Origin: Hyphochytrium catenoides
Taxonomy: Eukaryota > Sar > Hyphochytriomycetes > Hyphochytriales > Hyphochytriaceae
DNA: 64,000 bases
Direction: 5' to 3'
NCBI GenBank assembly: GCA_900088475.1
Contig: FLMG01003035.1
Location: forward strand, 39,868 to 103,867
Each line of letters starts with the position of its first letter. Positions within the stretch are counted from its first letter, which is position 1. The notes below the pieces were generated by a model, which was given only the letters and a program-made list of their open reading frames with translations, searched no databases and had not been told where the DNA came from. The translations under genes and the position numbers were made by a program. Positions 11,661 through 21,417 of the stretch are shown one piece after another.

Positions 11661-14600
11661 TCAGATGCTGCGATAGTCCACATTAGACCCGGTCTCCTGT
11701 TCACCGGCGGCCACAATGGCTTCTGCTTCCTCTAGCTCTTCCTTGTCCTCATACTTTCGCTTCTGATATTGGTTATATGCGAGCACACCCACGCCGACTA
11801 GCGCCAGGCCACCAACGACGGCTCCCAACTAAGAAGTGGACGAAATATTAGCTGTAGAACTATCCAAGGTGAGTAGATAAGCAGCGTATCATAACCATGG
11901 AAAGAAGGGGGACAAATGGGAGAAAGGAGAGCTCCACGGTATCTTAACAATAAGCTGAAAGAGAAGATAAAAAAGAAAGCGAGAGGCCCTATCACTTACA
12001 CTGATGAAGGTGATGGCAGTCGTCGACAGACTGGAAGAAGTATTATCCTCCTTGTTAAAGTTCCCAGGTTTCCCACCAGTAGGGGAAGTAGTAGGAGCGC
12101 TACTAGGCTTTCCGTTGTTGCTTGGAGTGGGAGAGGCTGGAGCGCTGGGCCCCGGTGCTGGTGATGGTTGAGGACTTCGCGTAGGGATCGGAGAAGGTGC
12201 AGTGGTGGGTCCCGTTGGCGGGCTAGGAGTGGTAACTTGGCCGTTGCAGGTGACAGGGGTAGGGGCCCAGCAGCTGTGCACCGTGTTGTCGCTCGGCCAG
12301 GTAAATGTGCTCATCTTTGGGATAGATGACGGACAAACGGACTGTCCACGGCCCGCCGCAGGCTGAGGGAAGAGGTGTCAGGACCAATTGTGACCAGGCA
12401 GATGACACTAGGGGAAGAAATAATAGAACAGAACGCCATCCACAAAAGTGAGACACTCAGTCTATAAAAAGTTCACGAGAAAAGACGTGCAGATTAGCGC
12501 AGAGATGGGAGGGACGACCGAAAAGGTAACTTAAAGCACAGTCCAACGTGAAAGAGTAGGGCGCTCCGCAATCTTGTATCTCGTCCCGCCTGACCTTGAA
12601 AGAACTGAGAGTGGCACCGTCAAGCTTCGCCTCTGCCCACTGCGTGGCGAGGTTGTTACCATTGGGCAGCATGTTGAACTCGCAAGGAACAGTGATGTCA
12701 TCGCAATTCCTTGGAGTGAAGTATCCCAGCTACACCAAGAGAAAGCGAAAGGTAAGCTCTATAGAACTTCGTAGGGCCGTAGTTAAGAGTGTGACAGAAA
12801 AAGAGAAAGGGAAAGAAACAGAAAGAGACACAACGAAAAAGAAGGCCACAAAGACAGAGAATGAGCCGAAGAGAGCTAGAAAGAGCCCACTAGATAACCA
12901 CAGATCTACAGTCTGTCAACTTACCCCGTAGTTACTGTTGACGCATGTATTGAAAGGATAAGGACAGGAAGGCGGGACATTGGCAACTTCTGTGCTATAC
13001 TCAAAGGCGATAGCTCCTTGGATCTGTAAAGGAAGACAGGTAAGAGGAGACAAAGCTATTTAGAGCGAGAGGAGAGAGAGTGTGTTCAACTGGTAGTGAT
13101 GAGCGAAGGGAAGGAAAGAGAGAGATACCTTTGGGAATGAAAGAGAGAGTTGAAGGGCAGGGAGGAGAAGAGCAGCGGCAAGAGGAGAGAGTAAGAAAGA
13201 GAGGGGAGGAAACCGATGAGAGATAGAGATATTGGGCGATAAAGGCGGCTCGCAGGCTATAGAGGGTGGCACTTACATAGTCATTCATGTTCTCGATGAT
13301 CATCCTTCATAGAGTAGTAAGTTCGAGCAAGGATCAGAAGATGTTGAGAGACGGATCAAAGAGATGTGCAACACGGCGAATGATAGGACTGCCATTGGCC
13401 TACTTACTTTGCGTCATACCACGTCCGTTGAGCAAACCAGCCGTCTATGGTCGGAAATCCAGGGTTAAGACATCTGCCATTAAGACGTACCCAGTCAGAA
13501 GAGAGCAAAGATTCGCACGGAACAGTAAAGAGAAGAATGCGGCCAGACGAATGAAAGACGGGAGGAAGAGCATCAAACCTTACCCGAACTCTGTGAATAT
13601 ATTGGGGATTATCATGCCCAAGTTTTGGTACACCTTCAGCAGTGGCACCAAAGGATTGTTTGAATCTGACCACTGCGTGATGGCCGGGTTGCAGAAGACA
13701 TAGGGATTCAGCCCAATCCTAGGACACGGTGTCGAGAAAGCAGAGAGAGGTTTAGAATAGACCACAGTCACACTGCTTCCTCTTCATATCAATGCCACCT
13801 ACCACTCAGCGGCATCTGTGCCGGATGGTGTCTCTGCACACTGATAGTACTGCAGGGTCACCTCTCGTTGAGGCGGGTCCGCAAGAGAGAGGCCAACAGG
13901 AATCTGTCGCATGCCGTGCGCACCACAGCCAGCGATAAAGTCTCGCATCTCCTGAATGAGCTTCTTTTGGCAAGGGGCGTTGCCTAGCGTGGGTCCCGCG
14001 GGCGGCGCATGGTTGATTTCATTCCCTACACAGAGACCATATCAGCATTTACAAGTCGCTTCTTCGTCTTAGAGCAACGTCCCATCTCATCTATCTATCT
14101 ACATCAGCTATGATGCTCTCTGTTCCTCTATAAGATCAGTTGGGGTCTCCGCTGTCTCTCCCCTTACTCGGTCTCTTTCCCCCATGAGGAGTAACACTTC
14201 TATGCTGCTGCGTCTGTCTGTTCTCTCACACTCTTTCTCTCCCCCCACTCTGCTCACCGGCCTCGAACGCAAGCAAGTTGGGATACTTGGAGAAGGCGTT
14301 GATGATAGCAAATGCTCTCGCCTTCATGTCAGTGGAATAACACGCGGGAGCAGGATCGCCTGTGATTGCACAGTTGTGGCATGCTGCGGCAACATCAATG
14401 ATAGCATAGATCCCGGCCTCGCTAAGGGCGCACATGAAGGCGTCATGGTTCTGGCTGGGATCCACGGCATAGAGTCGAACCTTACAAACGAGTGTAATAA
14501 TAAGAGGGAGGCCAGCAAGGAGAGAGAACCCAAAGAGAAAAGAGGGAGAGAAAGAGGCACAGAAGACGAGAGTGAGAGAGGGAGCCAGGTTAGGTAAGGG

Positions 14601-15006
14601 GCTGATGAAGAGACTTGGAACTGGCAAGGAGGTTACCAGGTTAGCGCCTAACTGCTTGAGGTACGGGATATCTCTCTTCCAGATGTGCGCGTACTTCTCC
14701 GTGAAATAGTCAAGACTGTTCTCGTTCAGCATTCCAGCGTTTGATCTAGGATAGTAAGCGACACCTGCAGAAAGCGACAGTAATCAGCGTCAGGTACGTG
14801 GTCACAACGCTTCGAGAGGTGGCATAGGCAGAGCTATAAAGACCTTTCCATTGCACTTCCTTGCCCGTCACCGAGTCGAAAGTGCGATAATATGAGAATT
14901 TGATAGGGTTGAGCCACTGCGCCGATGCTCCCAAAATACGGTTGGCAGCGTGCCAGGACATCGCCGTCCATATTGCGAGTGTAGAGACAAAAGAGAGAGC
15001 TCGCAT
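11661..15006 (-). CDS. GH72 family beta-1,3-glucanosyltransferase, membrane-anchored
   Basis: GH72 enzymes cut and rejoin beta-1,3-glucan at the cell surface. Exons that keep phase: 14844-15006, 14637-14764, 14258-14480, 13803-14025, 13584-13718, 13408-13473, 13277-13304, 12925-13023, then one starting at 12729, one around 12350-12020, and a last exon of about 11661-11829 ending in TGA. Residues 1-29 form a signal peptide (start 15006 chosen because it opens that peptide). The GH72 core follows: IWKRDIPYLKQLGANLVRLY, then YAVDPSQNHD. The acid/base glutamate is E174 in AGNE, and the nucleophile is E289 in IFTEFGC. After a Cys-containing region comes a long Pro/Thr/Ser linker. The end is a hydrophobic helix (LGAVVGGLALVGVGVLAY) and a charged tail of about 37 residues, not a GPI signal. 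The border between the 12.7 kb exon and the linker exon is uncertain. Confidence 0.9.
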
Positions 15007-18000
15007 GCTTTTGGAGGCGAAGGGTTTGGCTTTTCTTGCTTGTGTCAGAATCAAACTAAGAAGAACTTGGGTAGAGCCTCGAAAACTCTGGCCAAACTCC
15101 CTGCTTGGTCAGGGAGGATGGGGCTGCAGCAAGCTTGGAAGCAAGCCTAGCGGTGACAAGTTGTCTTCGTCCTGGTCACTATCTCTCTGCCCTAAAAGTG
15201 TTTCTGGGAACCACCACCGGTGTGCAAACCAGGCGGCCCAGCTATCCACTGTTTCAAGAGTGAATGATTCTGTCACAGTAGCCGTTAAGCCTTGACCTCC
15301 TTTAGATGGTCCTGAGCGTGCCTGACATTTCTGCAGCACCTGCTCCGCCTCGTTCTTTCTTCGTTACCTGGCTCCTCCTCGCTCTGCGGCAGCAGCGCGC
15401 GGCGGCGTCGGCCGCTGGTGCACGAAAGGGCGTGACTGACAAAGCAAGAGAAGAATCTCCAACAACTAATGAAGCTTTCACGCTTGTAAGAAAAATCTCA
15501 AGGCACTTAGTATAAGGTACTTTTGAAAGGTTCAGTTATGATTTATTCATGTTTGTTTCTTTCATTGAGAGGAAGTTTGCCAACTACAACGCTTCAAAGG
15601 AACCAACTGAGTGTACAGCTAACAACGACTACTACAGGCCTACCAGGCTCAATAATCCTTTCTCCAGATTCCTTCTCTTACTTCTTACTCCAGTACATTG
15701 ATTTTATTTTTGCTAGTTCCTCCTCCTCACCTATGAAAGGACGAAGAATATTAGGAACATCTAGTAAGAAAAAGGTGATTATGCTGCAGAAGGAGTGCCT
15801 GCTTCTTACATAAGCTTTCCCCTCCTCCATCGTCATCTCCGCGCAACAATAAAATAGAGGCTTTGTAATAGTAGCCTTTTATATTCTAATAATGTTACTC
15901 ATCATCAGAGGAAAGGAGAAAGAAGAAGGCAGAGCGTTTTATAATGGAAGAATAACAGCGATGATGATGAATGCCCGCTTCTTCTACTTCTCCTCCTCCA
16001 TAGACAGAGGACCCTACCATTGTACCATTGTCGTTCTTCTGGTGCAGCAACCTTTATTTCTTAATGTCTCGTCGATGATAAACACTCTTACAAAGTTGTT
16101 TGATTGACGGAGCTAATGATCGGGATATCTCTTCCATATCACAACATTGTTCTTGCCTTCTTTCGGGGCCAGGTAGCGGTTGGTGGTCAATCTATCATTG
16201 GTAGCATAAAAGACTACTGAGGAAGGCAGAAAGCTAAGCTAACGACAACAATGGCTTACTTGACAATTGGAAGAGTCATCAGGTAGCGCTAAATTTTTCT
16301 CTATTTCGAAATGGTCTCTCCGAATCCTGCATCCTCTGAGTTTACATCGTCACTAGCTGGTTTCCGTCACCAGTCATCACAATGAACTCCAATGTGAAGG
16401 TTCTTGATCCCCTAATTCTTGACTACAGTGCAGAAGTAGAAGAAAGACACTGGATCATATAAGATTTACGTAGGACGGCTAGGCTCCGTTCTTGAAGCTA
16501 CACCACTGAAAAGAACCATTATTGGTCCCATATAATAATAATGGGGGACGGCGGACAGCTCAAAAAGATAGCCTTCTCTCTTCTTCGTGAATGGTACGAT
16601 TCCTTTCATTGTCACAAAAGCCACTGCGAAGTTCACAAACAGTCAACTGCTACGAGTACTAACTACTAACCTTTCTAATTATACAGACGGCAGCTCTTCA
16701 GCAAGGAGCTAATATTGGATGGGTTTCAGGAGGCTAATTCTACAGGTGCGAAATGTTGGTAGAGGATCAGTGCGGGGTGGTGGCGGCAGTGGATACAAGA
16801 AGTGTGAGAAAATACAGAACAACCCTTAAGTCCTCCCCTTACTTCTACCTCCTCTACAACTTACAAAGTTCTGCTCCTCCTGGTCTGTTTATAGATTCTG
16901 AGGCGACAGCTATTATCTATTCGTTGCTACTAGTCTCTTCTGATACCACACCTCCCCATCCTCATTGCTCCACCTTTCCACGTTCGTCGAAAACTGACTT
17001 ACGCTAGGTGTCACTGGTTTCGAGCATATAAGTAGCAATCTTCTCTATCATCATCACATTCTTCTTCATCAAACGAAAAGGATGTAGTTGAAGAAGATGC
17101 CTTTCCTCCAACAAGCAGCCAGCTGTTCATCAATCAGTCTCTTGCTCTGCTATCACAGTGTTAAATCTTTGCTGCATTGTGTTCTACGAGCAAGAGCTTG
17201 TAGATGGTTCCTTCTTCCTTTTACAGAGAAGAAGGAAAAGTACTAAATTACTACAATGTAATGCATTGAGTCTCCCTTCCCTGTGGTGAGCTCTTTATTG
17301 AAGCTTTCCGTCCTTTTAAAATCAGGCCAAATGACCGGCAGATTATTGGTCAATGGATCTCAATAATACATCCTCCAGTTGCAGTGGAACCCTAGCGTAC
17401 ACCGTAGTATCAATCCTCCCGCTATAGTAGTTAGGGTGTGTTTGTTAATTCTTGCTGGGTGTATGCAGCAGTGGTGGATGGGCTGGGGTGGGTATGCAGG
17501 TGTGAAGTTCCACCGTCCCACCCTCAGTGGCTTGTCCCCCCAGGCATTAGTAATGATTCAATCATATTCTTAGTGGTAGCCTTAGACTGGCCGTTAAGAA
17601 TAGTACGCACCAGCAGGTTTACTAAAAGCCTTCCTACCATAGGATGGGTAGGCGCTTCTGTCGTTCCAAGTTGTATCGTTGCGTAACATAAGGGATTAAA
17701 CACTCCGAATGGGTAGTGTATTGATTCTCCCTGTTTGCAGTAAAAAGCCTCAGGACTAAGAGAAGGCCAATGGGCTTTTAATACTAATCAGTAATGGTAA
17801 AATGGCAGAATCTACATAAAAGTAAAATTTCTTTCAAAAATCAAAGTGTCTCTGGGGAGCTTTTAGCTTTGGATAAGAAGAGGCCAGTCATAGCTTAACT
17901 GTGTTTTATTCTCTTTTGTACAATTGTTTGAGTAGCGGTAGAATCCCTCCTTTTGAAGTTTGAGCTTCCACACTTTCCCCCCTGCCCACCCTCCTCTTCC

Positions 18001-18400
18001 TCCCTTATTCTAGATCGCACATCAACTGAGAGTCGCTGGATATTCTATTGTAGTCAAATGGATCCACCAGACAGAGTACGGCATAGAGGGCAGCTTTCGA
18101 ATACCTAAGAGGACTAGAAATGGCAGACAGAGTGTAGAGAGAGACGGCTGGAGGTTTGGTGCTGTGAAGACAGAGGGGCCATTGAGGTAGGATATCTAGC
18201 CTTGGTAAGACTGACATCCATGCGAGACAGAGCGAGCGTCAATAGACAATATTCTGAAGGGACAGTTCTGTGATCATCTCAGACATTTGATCTCAGGAGT
18301 GAGAGAAGAACAGGAGAAACAGAGAGAGAGACACGCATCAGGCGGTATAAAGGTATAAAGAAGTGGGAGACAGAGCCATGCAAGAGAGAGAGAGTCAGAG
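15007..18400. other. Gene-poor, AT-richer stretch
   Basis: Only short open frames occur here. None shows conserved motifs, good splice pairs or codon-like composition. The sequence from about 15.5 to 18.0 kb is more AT-rich than its surroundings. A reverse-strand frame at 18005-18217 is the most protein-like, but it is short and unsupported. I see no transposase, reverse transcriptase or terminal repeat, and no tRNA that I could recognise by eye. Confidence 0.5.
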
Positions 18401-18498
18401 CCGAAGGATGGCCAAAGGTCATTCGAGGGAGCTTTGTTATTGCTTAGCGCCCTAGCGTCACCTCGCCCCTAATGTCCCTCCTCAACTCTCTCCTGTTC

Positions 18499-18592
18499 NN
18501 NNNNNNNNNNNNNNNNNNNNNNNNNNNNNNNNNNNNNNNNNNNNNNNNNNNNNNNNNNNNNNNNNNNNNNNNNNNNNNNNNNNNNNNNNNNN
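18499..18592. other. Assembly gap (94 N)
   Basis: An unbroken run of 94 N. The flanks are CT-rich: CTCCTCAACTCTCTCCTGTTC on the left and a (CT)n tract starting about 50 bases to the right. A simple repeat in the gap is the likely cause, and its true length is unknown. Open frames that run through the N stretch are meaningless. Confidence 0.98.
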
Positions 18593-18737
18593 ATCTTCTA
18601 CAGATATCCTGTAAGTGGCTCTGCCTTGGGATGGCACAAGGCTCCCTCTCTCTCTCTCTCTCACAGCTCCGAGTCCTTGCCCTTTCCCTTCCTCCTCACC
18701 TCACTTTCTGGTCACCTCCGTGTCTCTCTCTTCTCTC

Positions 18738-18778
<41 letters not shown>

Positions 18779-19238
18779 CCCTATGCGCCCAGAACGTGGA
18801 TGCTCTTGTCGCCTCCCAGCTACTCGCTCCTCTCCACTCTCATCCCTGTTGGAAGCATCCATCACAGGAGAGGCAGCACTGAAGCTGAAGCGGCGGTCCG
18901 GTTAAAGGGTCGCGACTGTGGAACGAGCAGCTCCTCCCCGCAGCGTCCCTGACGGCATTCACAAACTTACTCTCCTTCTCCATCGCCACCATCATCTCCA
19001 TTAGCAAGTGAGCTGAGAGACTCCAGTCAAAGAAGGATAGAGAGAGAGAGTATGCTCTTGATTGGGCGCGGACCTTCTTCATCATCTTCCGCAGGCGCAT
19101 AGAAAGAGCAAGGGTGGGAGAAAGAGACAGCACTTCTCTCTGAGGAGAGAGATCGCCTCATTTGTTCTCTGTCTCCTTCCATCTGCGTAGTAAGAGCGAG
19201 GTGCAAAAGTAGCGACCCGAAGAAGACAGAACTAAACC
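18593..19238. other. Upstream region of the amino-acid transporter
   Basis: This holds (CT)n runs at about 18645-18662 and 18737-18775. A reverse-strand frame at 18840-19133 includes a stretch reading HLLMEMMVAMEKE before a GTAAGT; it could be an exon of a divergent gene interrupted by the gap, but is unproven. The last 100 bases before 19239 are the probable leader of the transporter. Confidence 0.4.
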
Positions 19239-21083
19239 ATGGCCGCCCATCATCTGTGGCGAAGACTGACGCTCAAGAAGCCCGAGGAGGTCATTGCGGC
19301 TGAAGAATGCGGTGGAAAGCTGAGCAAATCTCTAAGTCTGTTTGATCTGCTCATGATCGGCGTTGGAGGCACCATTGGCGCTGGTATCTTCGATGCGTCT
19401 ACCAAGATTATCGCGCTCAATGCCGGCCCTGCCGCGATCTTATCTTGGGTTATTGCTGGCATAGCAAGCTTTCTTGCAGGAATCTCATTTATGGAGATGT
19501 CCACTCGAGTGCCCAGCTCTGGATCAACGTACGCTTACTCCTATCACGCTCTTGGAGAGTTCATGGCCAGTCTTTCTGGCTGGCTGCTGACGCTTGAGTT
19601 CGGCCTTTCAGCGGCAAGCGTAGCTCGTAGCTGGGGCAGTAAGATGGTAGCATGGATTGAGGAGCTTTCAGGCTCTCCGCCGCCCACCTGGCTAGACCAT
19701 GAGAACGCTAACCTTCTTGGAGCGGTCATTATGATTGTCTGTGTGGGCATGGTGGCTGCCGGGCTCAATGTCTCTCGGCACTTTGTCAATGTGATGTCCA
19801 TGATCAAGATTGGCATTGTTCTCTTCATCATCCTGGTCGGCTTCTCAGCGACTGAGACCAAGAACTATAGGCCATTCGTGCCTTCAGAAGATGAAACATC
19901 CAGATTTGGTCTGTCAGGCGTCATGGCAGGCGCTGTGCGAGCTTTCTTTGGCTTCATTGGCTTTGATGAGGTCTGCTGTCTCTCCGGGGAGACCAGAGAC
20001 CCTGTCAAGACAATGCCTCGGGCAGTTGTAGGGGTACTGGCCATCACTGGCCTCCTGTCTACCTTGGCCACTGTGGCTCTGGTAGGAATGCGCAGCTATG
20101 TTGACATAGATGCAGAAGGAGGCTTTGCCAAGGCGTTTGTCGAGTCTGGGTTGCAGTGGGCCGGGTCCTTCACGCGCGCAGGAGAGGCTATTACGATGCC
20201 CCTTGTCGTCCTTGTAGCTTTCCTCGCACAGCCTCGTCTAATGTTTGCTATGGCAGAAGACGGGATGCTGCCTTCAGTCTTCGGCCGCGTCTCCGACAAG
20301 GGCGTTTTGTTGCACGGAACGCTCATTAGCGGCGGGATAATGGTGGTTCTAGCCTTTGCAGTGGGCTTTGCGGTGCTGGATGAGATTATTATTATGGGCA
20401 TTCTCCTGTCCTTCAACATCACTAGCACCTCCGTGGTCATTGTGCGCTATAGAGATGACAGCCCCAAGCTCTCTGCCTACCTCTGGGGCGGATTCTTCGT
20501 TCTTTCGCTTGTCGCTGGATACTGCTGGCAGTATCTTGTGACTGAGGGCAGTGGAGGTGTGGTGGGGTACACTATCGCCGGTACCGTCTCTTTCCTTTCG
20601 CTTGGCTTCGTCGTGGCCCTGATGGTCGTTTGCAGACAGACGAGAGATGACAACGTGCATGTCTACCGGGCCCCGTTGGTGCCGATAGTGCAGGCCATCG
20701 CTGTCTCCATTAACTGGTATCTCTTCGCGCAAACCCCTCCTAAGAATCTATGGGCCTTCTTCCTTTATCTAGCTCTCGCTGTCCTTAGCTACATGTTCTA
20801 TGGCTATTTCAATAGTGTGGGCTATCTGACTGGCTGGAAGGAAATCTTAGAGCTTGGTGGGGATATGAGAAACACTGAGGGAGGTCGCTCCTCTGTCTTA
20901 TCTTCAAGATTGAGCACAGAATCCGAGCTCTACAGCGGACAGAGGGGTCGCTCCACTATGGGAAAGTCCTTTGGAGAGACGTTCAGTGCGACGCCAGGGA
21001 CAGTCTTCTTGGTATCCAACAGTCCCGCGCCGATGACAGAGAAGAAGGGACAAGGCAGTAACTCTTCACTGAAGGTACTCTGA
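19239..21083 (+). CDS. APC-superfamily amino-acid transporter (cationic amino-acid transporter type)
   Basis: A 614-residue integral membrane permease encoded by one uninterrupted exon. The start is chosen at the first ATG, in the context AACCATGG. The first helix carries the APC signature (LMIGVGGTIGAGIF), where the unwound glycine-rich segment binds the substrate amine and carboxyl groups. The segment around helix 6 reads FFGFIGFDEVCCLSGETRDP, matching the FxGFD....EE..nP pattern of CAT/YfnA-type transporters. A later loop reads AQPRLMFAMAEDGMLP, again typical of that branch. About 12-13 hydrophobic helices can be counted, followed by a Ser-rich cytosolic tail of about 80 residues. The likely role is uptake or vacuolar transport of amino acids, perhaps basic ones; specificity cannot be read from sequence. 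It is unusual here in having no intron. It is convergent with the OSCA gene. Confidence 0.93.
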   Translation: MAAHHLWRRLTLKKPEEVIAAEECGGKLSKSLSLFDLLMIGVGGTIGAGIFDASTKIIALNAGPAAILSWVIAGIASFLAGISFMEMSTRVPSSGSTYAYSYHALGEFMASLSGWLLTLEFGLSAASVARSWGSKMVAWIEELSGSPPPTWLDHENANLLGAVIMIVCVGMVAAGLNVSRHFVNVMSMIKIGIVLFIILVGFSATETKNYRPFVPSEDETSRFGLSGVMAGAVRAFFGFIGFDEVCCLSGETRDPVKTMPRAVVGVLAITGLLSTLATVALVGMRSYVDIDAEGGFAKAFVESGLQWAGSFTRAGEAITMPLVVLVAFLAQPRLMFAMAEDGMLPSVFGRVSDKGVLLHGTLISGGIMVVLAFAVGFAVLDEIIIMGILLSFNITSTSVVIVRYRDDSPKLSAYLWGGFFVLSLVAGYCWQYLVTEGSGGVVGYTIAGTVSFLSLGFVVALMVVCRQTRDDNVHVYRAPLVPIVQAIAVSINWYLFAQTPPKNLWAFFLYLALAVLSYMFYGYFNSVGYLTGWKEILELGGDMRNTEGGRSSVLSSRLSTESELYSGQRGRSTMGKSFGETFSATPGTVFLVSNSPAPMTEKKGQGSNSSLKVL

Positions 21084-21417
21084 AAGAGGCTGTGATTGTG
21101 GATGGGACAGGAGGGCAAAGGTGCCAGCCTGTTCTTTGCCAACTTCATCTTCAATTATTTTTTGGGTGCTGCTTCCATGTCAGGCACAGGCTTAATATAC
21201 TCTCTTCTATTAGTAAATCAATAAATATCTTCTCTATGTTTCTTCCTTTGACTCTTGCTCGGACTCGTGCTCTCATACTTCCGTTTCTGGCCCGACCTAC
21301 TCGATCAGCGTCTCCCTCCCCTGTTCTCGTCGTCGGTGTCTTGAGCTCCCGCACTCTGTCTCAGTCCTAGCCTTCGCCCTATTATATTACAGCCGCTATG
21401 CGGCACTCTCATAGTTG
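21084..21417. other. Convergent 3' spacer
   Basis: This lies between the stop of the transporter and the stop of the OSCA-type gene on the other strand. It is CT-rich with no gene. It carries a possible poly(A) signal for the transporter at 21219-21225. Confidence 0.5.
21219..21225 (+). terminator. Possible poly(A) signal of the transporter
   Basis: AATAAAT lies about 135 bases after the transporter stop in AT-rich sequence. Its position suits a polyadenylation signal, but this is inferred from the motif only. Confidence 0.35.

Noticed and set aside
18472-18882. Frames running through the N gap
   Set aside because: They include untranslated N positions and CT repeat; they carry no information.
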